A stretch of DNA of 64,000 nt from Taudactylus pleione. Taxonomy: Eukaryota; Chordata; Amphibia; Anura; Myobatrachidae. Location: the NCBI GenBank assembly GCA_031769625.1, contig JAUIMM010000113.1, positions 10,799,001 to 10,863,000 of the forward strand. Reading direction: 5' to 3'. Numbering within the stretch: position 1 is the stretch's first letter; each line of letters begins with the position of its first letter. The notes under the pieces were generated by a model. That model was given only the letters and a program-made list of their open reading frames with translations. It was not told the origin of the DNA and made no database searches. The translations under genes and the position numbers were made by a program. Shown here piece by piece: positions 35,206 to 45,420 of this stretch.

Positions 35206-35496
35206 CTTAACCTCCAGCACACTGCATGGAACAGCAGGTGAATATTGTTGATATCGCACCCAGATCGCATTGCAAATGCCATCAATAATAAATATGAGAA
35301 GATGGAGATTTTTATTTAGCACAAGATGTAAAGGTCGGAATGTAGTCAAAGGGTCGATAATAACAACATTGACACCCCAATGTTGACAGTTTACAATGTT
35401 TATATTGTTAAAATGTTGACAGGAAGTGTGCCGACATTCTCACAATGTCGATGGGTGAAATGTCAATATTGTCAGAATGTCAACATTACAGGTAAG

Positions 35497-36043
35497 GGAC
35501 ATACATACTAGACAATTTGTATTAATGATACGAACGATAATTATATCGTTATCGTTCATGTAGTTCATATTGTCCAGTGTGTATGCACTGAACGACCAAC
35601 GATTCGCGCTCCTGTGGGTCGGTAATGATATCCCCAGTTGGCTGACCATGCAGCTCAATCTGGGGATATCGTTAACGATGCCATGCTGCAGAATGCCCTC
35701 CCTGCCGTCATTCATCCTGGCCGACATTGGTAAGTGTTTATACACTTACCAATGTTGGCACCCCCGCCGGGTCCCGCCGTAGACGATATCATCGCATGCA
35801 CACATCGTCTAGTGCACAAGTTCTCAAACTCGGTCCTCAGGACCCCAAACATTGCATGTTTTCCAGGTCTCCTCACAGAATCACAAGTTAAATTATTATC
35901 TCCACCTTTGGATCTTTTAAAATGTGTCAGTGAGTAATGAATACACCTGTGCAGCTGCTGGGTGGCCTGCAAAACATGACCTGTGTGGGGTACTGAGGAC
36001 AGAGTTTGAGAATCACTGGTCTAGTGTGTATGCGGCATTAGGA
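35497..36043. mobile_element. Inverted-terminus miniature element hosting a hAT element
   Basis: Left end GGGACATACATACTAGACAA and right end TCTAGTGTGTATGCGGCA are approximate inverses. Interior carries AACGATAATTATATCGTTAT and other ATCGTT palindromes, as in the Harbinger-like group. Flanks are TAA and TTA, so the target duplication is not settled. Its right arm is interrupted at 35815. Confidence 0.55.
35815..36018. mobile_element. hAT miniature element with 8-bp target duplication
   Basis: Termini CACAAGTTCTCAAACT and AGTTTGAGAATCACTG are inverted and match the CAGxGGTTCTCAAAC class of vertebrate hAT ends. An exact 8-bp direct repeat GTCTAGTG flanks it (35807-35814 and 36019-36026). Related copy at 56123-56392. 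Confidence 0.9.
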
Positions 36044-36455
36044 TGCGGACAGGAGAGTTAGGGTTAGGCATTAGATAGTGGGCTAGGGGTAGGGAGTCGG
36101 ATTAGAGATAGGGAAGAAATACCTACCAGAATGCTGGAGAATCACAGCTCTGGCCTGGAAGTAACAGTCACATGACTGCCAGGACCCGGAAGCAGCGCTA
36201 GACTCGCTGCAGCCATCGGGAGCAAGGTAAGCCATCACTTGGCCATCAGGGACAATATGTTGACATTCTAACATGTCAACATTTCACCTCTACATAATGA
36301 ATTTCGACATGGTCAATGTCGACATTTTGGCCATGTCAACATTTCCATGTTGACATGAATATCAACATTATGCCTATCGACATACAGTATAATGTAAAGG
36401 TCATGTGCTTATATTATGTGGAACAATGGCAAGCATATTTTTTATTTTTTCCCTT

Positions 36456-37060
36456 TATCATATATTAAATGAAGATGTGAGGGTAAGGAGTTTGGAGGCA
36501 GAGGATTCTGTGGGGATATCAATTGGAATATTGAAGTCACCCAGGATAATGGAGGGAAGGTCAGAGGAGAGAAAGTGAGGGAGCCAGGAAGCGAAGTTGT
36601 CAAGGAATTTGGAGGGAGGGACAGGGGGATGATAAATGACAGCTACTCGCAAGTGTACTGGTTGGAAGAGGCGTATAGCATGAACCTCAAATGTAGAGAA
36701 AGTCAGGGATGGTTCAGATGGTAGGTGTTGGTAGGAGTAACCTGGGTATTAAAGGACCCCCACACCACCATGGTGACCCTCAGGCCTTGGGGTATGAGAG
36801 AAGGTGAGGCCTCCAGAGGAGAGAGCTGCAGAGGAAGTGGTATCAGAGGGTGAAATCCAGGTTTCAGTAATGGCTAGGAGATGAAAGTTTTTGGAGATAA
36901 AAAGGTCATGGGTGGGAATGAGTTTTTTACAGACTGATCTAGCATTCCAGGGGGCACAGGATAGAAGGACAGTGTTTGTGTGAGAGATGTGACTGAGATT
37001 ATCAGGGTTGCTGTATCGAGAAGGTGAGATTAATTTGGGTGACCGAGATGAATGTGGTGG
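36456..37060 (-). pseudogene. LINE apurinic-type endonuclease domain
   Basis: Minus-strand frame from a non-LTR retrotransposon ORF2, open for about 200 codons except for an in-frame TAA at 36749-36751. In order: APWNARSVCKK, the Asn-containing first block of the APE fold; LAITETWISPSD with the catalytic Glu; HHGGVGVL before the stop; VHLRVAVIYHPP; and SIILGDFNIPID with the GDFN block. The reverse transcriptase that should follow is absent, the sequence ending soon after SSFNI. Composition fits the CR1/L2/Rex-like groups of vertebrate LINEs, but I cannot choose among them. The sequence to about 37300 is probably the 5' part of the same relic. Confidence 0.85.
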
Positions 37061-37299
37061 AGAGATTGTGCGGGCACCAGTGCTGGGAAGGGAACCTGTA
37101 GGCAGTGGGCAGGGAGGGAGTTAAATGAGATGTGGATGGAGGTGGGGTGGGGTGACATGGAGAGAAGGTTTGGAGGAGGGATTAGCGGTGGGGTAGTAGG
37201 AAGCAGGAGGGATATTAGCAGAGAAGCAAGTAAAAGTACAGTGGAGGAAAAGGTGTCTGCACAATTACAAAAGTTTTGAGCGGAGGAAAAAAGGAGATT

Positions 37300-38630
37300 T
37301 AATGGGGAGGAAATTGAATATTTAGGTAAACTGTATTAGAAGACAGATGACAGGCTTGACAAATAACTAAGGTAGGAAGACATTATTGCCACGAGATAAC
37401 CTGAAATTGGCACAGAATACGGTATGTTTTGAGGTATTTGTGTAACCAGAGAGCCAGCCCAAATTTTAGCAAGTAAAGTGTAAGTTCTTATAGTGCATAA
37501 ACAGAGTCCTTTGATGAATGTCCAGGTTATTCAGACAGCAGTTGCTTGTAGTGAAGAGATTGTGAACTTACAGTTCAAATATCTGTGAATGTGCTGTTAG
37601 TTTACTTTAAACTCCATTTGAAAACAAGCTAATAGTAACTGATTTGCTTCAATAATGCTGTCAATGAAGTTAGACTGTTTACTGATGGATTACTTGATTC
37701 TAATAAACTTAGACCGGTGCAACCATTAGGCAAATCTAGACATTAACTTGGACATGAATGGTTAGGATGTACCATAAAAATGATTGAGTGAAAAAATGTG
37801 GAGCTACTGCTTCTCCATGTCTATGATGGGCTGGGAGTGTGGTGTTCGGCTATAATGTCACACCCAAGTTCCATACTCCTGCTCTGAGATGTCAAGAATT
37901 TTGCACCCACTACCTGTCTGCTAATGTAAGAAGCAGGGAATTGGCAGTTCAGCACCCAGAATGGAAGGTACTGATTTAAAGGAAGGGATTCCCACCTAGT
38001 ACACTCCCTGATCGAGCACCAGCCATGATCTCTCAGCAATCACAACTATTATATTGTGCATTTTTTACACAGTAAGACTCTTTTGTCTTGTGCTGTCAGG
38101 AATTACATGTGTACTGCCCAGTCTATGATATAAAACTTACCAGAAAATTTAAATTCAGTTACTTGTATCTTCGATGTCTGATACATGATTATCCATCTAA
38201 AGAATAAGGAAGAGTAAAGAGGAAATGTACTATGAGTGTGGTCAAAGAAACTCTTGAACGTAAGAGCAGGAGGAGTTCTTGTATATATGGATGGGATAAT
38301 ATTTATTTTCACATTGCTAGTCTTTGAAAACTAAACATTCAAGCAACTGTACTGGTCAAAAACCATCTAGAAGAGTTAAAAGTTCAGTACTGTATTACCT
38401 GTATCCATAAAGAGCGTTAGATAAGTAGCACACCAAACACCAAGCTATGCAAGTTCATGGGTATTGTCTTGCTGGGATGCACAATTTATTTATATTTCCA
38501 CAATATTCTAGACTATTTAAGCAAACAATAACTTGGTTAATGCATTAATCTAAAAATGATTTATCTTCTGCCGTAGACTGATCGTTGTTCTATGAATAAT
38601 GTTGTATTGCATAATTTTCTTTCCAGAAAT
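37300..38630. other. No gene recognised
   Basis: Mixed AT-rich sequence with no recognised element and no splice-flanked frame that I could support. Confidence 0.4.
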
Positions 38631-38631
38631 C

Positions 38632-39035
38632 TTAGGGCCCCATTTAACAACAAATTTTATTACCAGCAGCATATATTGTTTAGAATTGCAGTGATGCTCA
38701 TGAATATGTCATTGGTATTTAACATTACTTACCCCTGCGGCGAGATCCAGCGAAATCCCCCTCCTCAGCAGCACACTCTGCCTAGTTGCTGGCAGCCTAT
38801 AGCTGCCAGTGATGGGCTGCTTTGTCATGCACATGTGCGATGTCCAGTCTGCACATGCGCATGACACTTTCGCCCAGAGGGAACCCGGCTGTACCTGGAG
38901 GGCTTCGTTGAAGCCGGAAAGGCTGTTGCAGGGTGCCCATTGCTGTCAATAGGAACCGTATCTCTCGCCGTCTATAGATGGCGTAAGCGATATAGTGACA
39001 AACATCAGTAATCTTAGTTTACCACTGTTTATTAA
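38632..39035. repeat. Probable inverted-repeat element
   Basis: Left GGGCCCCATTTAACAA, right side CTGTTTATTAAATAC. GC-rich interior with hairpins (AGTTGCTGGCAGC/GCTGCCAG). Weak terminal match, so tentative. Confidence 0.35.
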
Positions 39036-39536
39036 ATACATCTACACAGTGGCGTAACTGCATCCCTCACAGACCCCGCGGTGGCTTGGGGGCGCGGGGG
39101 CTTGTGGGGCACTGTGGCTGTAGATTCCATGCGGACTAGCCGTCCGCATGAAATCTGCAGAAAAAGGCCCTCCAAAAATGCTGCCGCCTCGGAGGAGACA
39201 GATGCTAGAGGTCCTACTGGACCTCTAGCATCTGTTGGTCACCCAGGCAGGGCGGTAGTGCGGACAGTACATAAGTGCCGTCCGCACTACACTATTAGCA
39301 TAACAACCACACAGCCGCCGGCGCCGGCTGCTGTGTGTTTGTTTTAGCAGCCGATGAGAGTCAAACAGACTCTCATCGGCTGCTGCGCCCACTGCCGGAG
39401 CTGGGCATCTTCTGGCTCCCGCAGTGTCTAATGGGAGAGCTCTCCCATCATGCAGAGAGGGTCGGCCCGGGAGGATTCCAGACGGAGGAGCTGATGCCGG
39501 AGCGGGGATCAAGGTAAGTGGAGGTGTGTCTGTCAT

Positions 39537-40080
39537 TGCTGGGGGGGTTACTACTACTGGTACTGCTGGGGGGGACTAATGGGGGCATTACTGGGGGGGT
39601 TTACTACTACTGGTACTGCTGGGGGGGACTACTGGGGGCATTGCTGGGGGGTTTACTACTACTGGTACTGCTGGGGGGACTACTGGGGGCATTGCTTCGG
39701 GGGTTACTACTACTGGTACTGCTGGGGGGGACTACTGGGGGGCATTGCTGGGGGGTTACTACTACTGGTACTGCTGGGGGGGATTACTACTGGGGGGCAC
39801 TGCTGGAGGGGACTACTGGGTGCACTGCTGGGTGGGACTGCTACTAGGGGTACTGCTGGGGGGACTACTACTGTGTGCACTGCTGGGGGGGGACTGCTCC
39901 TGGGGGCATTGCTGGGGGGGACTACTACTGGGAGCATTGCTGAGGGGGAGGGGACTACTACTGGGGGCATTGCTGGGGGGCTACTACTGGGGGCACTGCA
40001 CTGGTGGGACTACTACTGAGGGAATTATATAAGGGGCACTGCATAGGGGGGCCACTACTGGGGGCACTGTATAAGACCCC
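39537..40080. repeat. G-rich minisatellite
   Basis: Tandem array built from CTGCTGGGGGGG, ACTACTACTGG and GGGGGCATTG modules, with a higher-order spacing of about 45-75 bp. Nearly every unit has a run of four to eight G, so the plus strand has high potential for G-quadruplexes. Long open frames rich in Gly-Thr-Tyr-Trp across it are artefacts of the repeat. Confidence 0.9.
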
Positions 40081-40129
40081 TGACAACGAACAGGTAATTT
40101 AAAATTAATTAGAAGCCTTACTGTGGGGT

Positions 40130-40285
40130 ATAAAATGGTGTCAGGGGGCAAATATGTAAGTGGCACTTTGGTAATAGGCAATACAGTGTGCGGCATAATG
40201 TTTAATGGGCATTATGGTGTGTAGAATAATGTGTATGGGGCATTACGGTGTGTGGTATAATGTGTAAGGGGCATTACTACAAGGA
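40130..40285. repeat. Short tandem repeat, GTGTGGTATAATGTG units
   Basis: Four degenerate units of about 35 bp containing GTG(T/C)GG(T/C)ATAATGT and GGGGCATTA. Similar units at 17036-17160. Confidence 0.7.
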
Positions 40286-40561
40286 GGAAAAATACTGCAA
40301 ACTGTCTTGGGCGGTGGGGCACATTTTTAACTTTTGCACTGGGAGCCAAATTGCGTATAAGTGGCCCTGTAATTATTTTACCAAAATGCCATGGGGGGGG
40401 TGTCAGAAATATTTTTGGCAGGGGGGAGCAAAATTCATAGTTACGCCACTGCATCTACGAAAACTTAAACACTTAAAAAAGGGGGCATACTGTACTACAG
40501 TACACGCATATATCATACAGTTGCAACAGCTTATTTACAGTGATAAAGTATTACATACTCT

Positions 40562-41066
40562 GGGCCTGATTCAGACGCGCTCGCAAGCGGGTCGATGGCT
40601 GTGCAGTGCGCACTGCGCATGCGCGAGCCCCGGAGCGAGCGAAAAATGACTCTGGCGCTCGCATCCAAAAGGGGCGGCTGTCGATGTTGATCAACAGCTC
40701 ACCCCGTTTGGTAGGCGGGTCAGGGGGGGTGGCTGACCAAACAGAGGCGTTCCCGAAGGAACACCTGCCATTTTGGGGGCGGCCCCACTGACATCACGAG
40801 TAATGTCAGTGGTGAGCTTCCAGCTCTATTAGAGCCGAAAGTTCACTGGAGCTTGCGGGAACGAGACCCTACCACAAGGGTCTCGTCGCAAGCCCGATGG
40901 TCGCGATGGTTGCGACCATCGCGACAATCACCTGGCCGCTCGCGAAAGCTGTGGGTGGTCACCCGCAGCTATGTGAGCAGCCAGGAGGCTGGTTTTAAAA
41001 AAAGCATGCGGCCGTCCTAATTTAGAGCGAGCGCTCGCTTTTTGTGAGCAGCTCTGAATCAGGCCC
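40562..41066. mobile_element. GGGCCTGATTCAGA element with TCT duplication
   Basis: Termini GGGCCTGATTCAGA and TCTGAATCAGGCCC (near-perfect inverse), flanked by TCT at 40559-40561 and 41067-41069. GC-rich body with GCTCGCAAGCG and GAGCGAGCGCTCGC palindromes. Same family as 18122-18608. Confidence 0.8.
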
Positions 41067-41161
41067 TCTGTTCCTAAAGTCTGTTCGGTGTAGTGGTTGA
41101 TCTTTGAAACATAATCTTTGTCCAATCCCTTTAATTATTTTTATTAGTTATTGTATTAAGA

Positions 41162-41339
41162 GGGAGATGTATCACACCTTCTAAAGAGGACAAGGGGAGG
41201 AGTTACCCATAGCAACCAACCAGCTTGCAGCTATAATTTATCAAGAACATTCTGTAAAATGATATCTCAAAGCTGATTGGTTGCTATGGACAACTATATA
41301 CCACCTGCCCTCTTTAGAAGGTTTGATACATCTCTCCCT
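41162..41339. mobile_element. Palindromic miniature element
   Basis: Arms GGGAGATGTATCACACCTTC and GAAGGTTTGATACATCTCTC; inner arms ACCCATAGCAACCAACCAGC and GCTGATTGGTTGCTATGG. Whole element folds as a hairpin. Confidence 0.75.
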
Positions 41340-42057
41340 ACTAATTAGAATTTCCTGTTTGGTCAGGATGTTCTCAATTTTGAAGAGAGCAGTGAGAGAA
41401 CACAGATTATATGAATGTTCACCGTAGCAGGAGATTAGTGTTCTTGGATGAGATGTACTATGCATCGCATTTTGGTTGCGGTACTTCCACTTATCAGTGC
41501 AATTAAAATCGAATCCGAACCCGCACAGAGCTGTCCTTTGCGAAGAGGGGACTTCCAGGTTTATGTTCCAGAAGTCCCTCTACACAAGCATCACATGACA
41601 CGCCTGCAGCAGGGGATGCTGGGAGGGATCTATAGATGTCATTGCCCACCTGGTCCAAGCCCCAGAATCGATCACATTTTGGAGCTTAGTACATATGGCA
41701 GAACTCCAAAAACAGCAGGTTTCAGAGTTTTGGCTGCAATATGACAGACAGAATGGCTCATGCAGTAAAACTGATAAAGAACATCTTTGTGTCTATCTCT
41801 GCCCAAATGTAGTAGCCCATCTTCTTGATACTGACATGTGAAGTGGTAGGTAAATAGTTTTAATCAAATCTAATGAATTAAAAATACAGGAGAGGCCCCC
41901 AAACAAGTAACATGATATCATGTTGAACAAATGTGACTAGAAAATGGCTATTGGCATTTGTTTATGATTTCAATAACCCAGATGTAAGCCGAATCTGTGT
42001 GTGACCACATATGATTTGACTGCATCTGTACAATAAGCTTAGTTAATTATTAATCTA

Positions 42058-42300
42058 TGATATCAATCTGATTGAGCATCTGTGGGATGTGCTAGAGAAA
42101 CAAGTCTGAGCCATGGAGGACCCACCTCACAACTCATAGGACTTAAAGAATTTGCTGCTAACGTTTTGGTGTCAGACAGCACAGGACACCTTCAGAGGTC
42201 TTGCGGAGTCCATGCCTAGAGGGGTCAGAGCTGTTTTAGTGGCACGAGGGGGATCTATACAATATTAGGCAAGTGGTTTTAATTTATGACCGTTGGATGT
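42058..42300 (+). pseudogene. Tc1-like transposase C-terminal fragment
   Basis: Plus-strand frame NLIEHLWDVLEKQV at about 42066, the region with the third catalytic acidic residue (E of IEHLWD), then a stop, and a degraded run that still matches the usual tail: a FRGLAESMPRGVRAVLVARG-like segment near 42190-42250, followed by the ATATTAGGCAAGTGGTTTT terminal region. DNA-binding domain and the first two Asp residues are absent. Confidence 0.8.
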
Positions 42301-42591
42301 ATATGCTTAACTGCATTCATCAGTTCATAGGAATAACTATTATAATAGGGTGTGGTATGTTATGTCAACATTCCTCTGCATCCAGTGTACAGTACTATCC
42401 ACCACCAATAGATGTGTTCATTTACTATTCATTGCATTCGTTGTAGGTAATGTGTGCACACTGAAAATGTTATTTTTAGACATAATTATGTGTTTAACAT
42501 GTTTTTAAACTTTTTCTTTATTGGAAAATGGTCAGGATTCAGGAATGAGTGTTAGATCTATCTAACAGAAAGAACTGAGGCACTGTAAATG

Positions 42592-42767
42592 TCATACCAA
42601 GTCATTGCTTCCATCTTCATCAAAATCTTCCTCGATCCCATCTGTCATCTCTTCCCCATCTGCATCATGTCCTCCTTCAATGTGTTCTTCAATGGAATTA
42701 TCAGCGTTTTCCGACTTGCAATCCTCATGTGCCAGATCTATGTGATCCACTAATTGCTTTTTTTGAC
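42592..42767 (-). CDS. Candidate terminal exon of an unrecognised host gene
   Basis: Minus-strand segment with exon properties. Upstream is TATTTTTTAG (AG at 42768-42769), a usable acceptor; the frame then stays open for 57 codons to TGA at 42592-42594. An AATAAA poly(A) signal follows 70 bp downstream (42517-42522). The product is strongly acidic and not low-complexity: QLVDHIDLAHEDC, then EEHIEGGHDADG, then an acidic end EEDFDEDGSNDLV. The LxxHIDLxH spacing could be the second half of a C2H2-type finger, but no Cys pair precedes it. Entry is in phase with two bases completing a codon. TTG/GTATGA at 42596 could alternatively act as a donor, making this an internal exon of 170 bp. I do not recognise the gene. 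No mobile-element motif is present. Confidence 0.45.
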
Positions 42768-42892
42768 CTAAAAAATAACATATTACTGATGTCTTTAATT
42801 TATCAATATAAGTACAGTTACTTTGCACAATAAATATTTTTTAAGGCTCTAAGAAAATGACATTGTCTAGACAAATGGGGATGCGGTTAAAA

Positions 42893-43745
42893 TACAGAAA
42901 CCCGACACCTGCCAGAATCCCAGCGCCGGCATCCTGACAGCCGAAATCCTAAAGGTAAGTACAGGTTGAGTCTCCCATATCCGTTATTCTAAAAAACTAA
43001 ATATTCTAAAAACCGGAATATTTCGGGGCATCTGTGACGTCACGACGTGACCTGACGTCATGACGTCACTAGTATCAGTGGCCAATGACTAGCGGCGTGG
43101 GCATGGTCCACACGCCAGGCCACCCCCCGCAGCACTTGCCGGACCCTCAGCGACAGCTGCCGGACCCTTCTGCGTTACCCGCCGGGCCCCTCGTGACACC
43201 CGCAGCACCCTTTCGCCTTACCCACCTTATCCTTCCGCCTCACTCGCCGGACCCCTCACCTCCTCCGCATCACCCAACAGATCCCATGCGACACCTGCAG
43301 CTCCTGCCGGACCACCGCAACACCCACAGCATGCACGCGACACCTTCTGGACCCACCCGCACCACACGCCGGGCCTCCCATGAGACCCACCGGGCCCCCC
43401 CCCAGGTATTCCAAAAAACGAAATAATCCAAAATCCGAAATGCTCCTGGTCCTGAGCATTTTGGATATGGGAGACTCAACCTGGAGCGAGGTTGGGGGGA
43501 GGCTTAGGATTAGGTTTAGGGTAAAGCACTAGGGGGAGGGTTAGGCACTAAGGGGGGAGGGTTAGGTTTAGGGTGCGGGGAGGGGGAGGTTAGGTTTAGG
43601 CACTAGGGGGGAGGTTAGGGTTAGGCACCAAGGGGGTAGGGTTTGGGTTAGAGTAGGGAGAGGGGGAGGGCTAGGATACCGACCAACAAAGTGTCAGTAT
43701 TCTAACCCTGTCGGGATCCCGAATGTTGGCATCCCGTACCCATCC
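42893..43745. mobile_element. Telomere-like-interior element, copy F, split by an insertion
   Basis: Left 42893-42961 has CCTGCCAGAATCCCAGCGCC and CCGGCATCCTGACAG; right 43484-43745 has GGGTTAGG / GGTTTAGG units with GGGGGAGG spacers and ends GGGATCCCGAATGTTGGCAT. Interrupted by 42962-43483. Confidence 0.7.
42962..43483. mobile_element. CAGGTTGAGT-type DNA element nested in copy F
   Basis: Termini CAGGTTGAGTCTCCCATATC and GATATGGGAGACTCAACCTG are perfect inverses. This resembles the CAGGTTGAGTATCCC ends of pogo/Tigger-class elements. A TA dinucleotide precedes it, but the matching right TA is not evident. GC-rich interior without transposase. Confidence 0.75.
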
Positions 43746-43764
43746 CAACAAATGAGTGAAATTA

Positions 43765-43974
43765 TCACACTGTAATATCACACTGCCTATTCACATGCTG
43801 TAGACAGTGATAGTCTAATTTCTCATTCAGATTCTTTCTTCCCAAGACAGCGCGGTGTCGCACAAGCTGTTTTCTCTTAACAGGAAACAGCTGCAGAAAC
43901 AGGTCTAAAACATCTAAGGATCTGTCTAATAATGTTTGTGATAAGTGCAAAATAAATAAAAGTACTGCATGCAA
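43765..43974 (-). CDS. Possible exon, unrecognised (weak)
   Basis: Minus-strand frame open for about 70 codons with protein-like composition: SLDVLDLFLQLFPVKRK followed by QLVRHRAVLGRKNLNEKLD. Possible acceptors are TTTCTGCAG at about 43888-43896 and TTATTAG near 43922; possible donors (CAT/GTGAAT near 43798) are weaker. It does not join in phase with the candidate exon at 42592-42767. It may be a chance frame. Confidence 0.25.
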   Translation of the reverse strand: MHAVLLFILHLSQTLLDRSLDVLDLFLQLFPVKRKQLVRHRAVLGRKNLNEKLDYHCLQHVNRQCDITV

Positions 43975-44828
43975 TATTTATACAATTGCCATAGCAGACA
44001 ATCTGCTTGTGTGCACATTATCTCAGCAAACCCCATTTATTTAAATAAAAAAGCATTAAAAACACATTGCTGCAAGAGAAATACTGCAGAAAGTGTTGAT
44101 ACCACCATTATGATGCCCTCAACAAATTTCCAGTTGCTCCTTTTCCAGACTTTTGTATGTATACATCAATATTACCATGAGTAGCTAATCTACTTCATAC
44201 CTGCCTAGGTTGGTTAGGGTCAGTTTACAGGGATCAACACCCTGAACTTCTGTTAATTTACCCATTGGGTAATAAAAGCGTATTTAACTTTAAATGCCAG
44301 ACAGAGGCTGCGGCAGTAAGTGCCTCCATCATCTCTGCTGTCGACAGTAAATGGACAGTGTGCAATCCCTTGCTGGGCCTAGAATTAGGAATCCATGCAG
44401 TGGAAGATTTTGCCTAAGGGCTGCATGTTGCAGTCCCCTCAGTAAAATCCACCACCTGCAGGGACTACCTAGCAGTGGCTTCCTACTGGAAGTGCTCCCT
44501 GCTAATCACATCTGAACAGGCAGACCCAGGGGGAGGTGTTTTCTCCCCTGACACCGCTAGCCCAGACTGCGACAGCAGAGAGAGCACTTCCTGTGGGAAG
44601 CCACTTCCTGCCAGGTTATATGGGCTGCAGTTGATACAGTCAACTATGGTGCTATGGACAACATCTCCACTTCTGGACACTCTCACTTTAGTAAACATAC
44701 CCTTTACACTTTTTTGCTGTATAAGGCACGTAGAGAAGATCAGCATACGTTTTGAGGCCAACATGATGAGGTCCATTGTCTTAATCCATGATTATAGAAC
44801 ACCGGTAAAATAGATGAAACCCTCATTT

Positions 44829-45172
44829 AGCAGCACAGATGGTATAATGGATAGCATTACTGCCTCACAGCACTGAGGCTGTTGGTTCGATACCCACTAC
44901 GGCCCTAACTGTGTGGAGTTTGTATATTCTCCCTGTGCTTGCATGGGTTTTCTCCGGGTGCTCCGGCTTCCTCTCACACTCCAAAAATATACTGGTAGGT
45001 TCATTGGCTCCAAACAAAAATTAACCCTAGTGAGTATGTGTGTGTGCATGTGGTAAGGATTATAGATTGTAAACTCCACTGGGGCAGGGACAGATGTGAA
45101 TGCCCAAATATTCTCTGTAAAGCACTGCGGAATATGTGTGCGCTTTATATAAATAACTGGTAATAATAATTT
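44829..45172 (+). mobile_element. tRNA-derived SINE
   Basis: Begins with a tRNA-like head: GATGGTATAATGG as the A box region and GGTTCGATACC as a good match to the B box GGTTCGANNCC, 30-odd bases apart, as in a Pol III promoter. The body contains TGTGGAGTTTGTATATTCTC and TTTTCTCCGGGTGCTCCGG, and the tail GTAAAGCACTGCGGAATATG then TTATATAAATAA and TAATAATAA. The element would be transcribed by RNA polymerase III and copied by a LINE enzyme. A reverse-oriented fragment of the same body lies at 50255-50425. Confidence 0.85.
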
Positions 45173-45420
45173 ATTCTGCACACACATCTCTCATACTACT
45201 AAGATCAAGTTACAGTCATATAGAAAAATAAAGAGATATAATATATTCCCTCCCAATAAGTAATATCTGTAAATGACCCGTAGCTGCATAGGATAGCTGA
45301 CTGATTCCTCCCCCTTCCCCCTCAACACTTCTAATCTGTTATAGTGTCCTGAAAGCAGCCACTCCTTATTCTAATGTACCTTCTAGTTTAGTAGGAAATT
45401 GAAGACTACAATATACAGTA

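Larger units (their letters stand above)
35345..36395. repeat. TGTCGACATT-rich repeat split by younger insertions
   Basis: 35360-35490 and 36240-36390 are both built from alternating AATGTTGACA, TGTCAACATT and GTCGACATT words. They look like the two flanks of one repeat, separated by the elements at 35497-36043 and a short GTTAGGG block (36055-36115) related to the telomere-like family. Confidence 0.5.
39047..40451. mobile_element. Non-autonomous hAT element carrying a minisatellite
   Basis: Termini CAGTGGCGTAACTGC and AGTTACGCCACTG are inverted; flanking 8-bp sequences CATCTACA (39039-39046) and CATCTACG (40452-40459) form a hAT-type target duplication with one change. No transposase frame. 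The 1405-bp interior includes a near-perfect hairpin around 39345-39383 (AGCAGCCGATGAGAGT and inverse) and the arrays described separately. Confidence 0.85.

Noticed and set aside
39518..40032. Several long Gly/Thr/Tyr/Trp-rich open frames on both strands
   Set aside because: They coincide exactly with the G-rich minisatellite and repeat with its period; no start or splice context.
44829..44905. Functional tRNA gene
   Set aside because: A and B boxes are present but the cloverleaf is not intact, and the sequence continues into a SINE body and tail.
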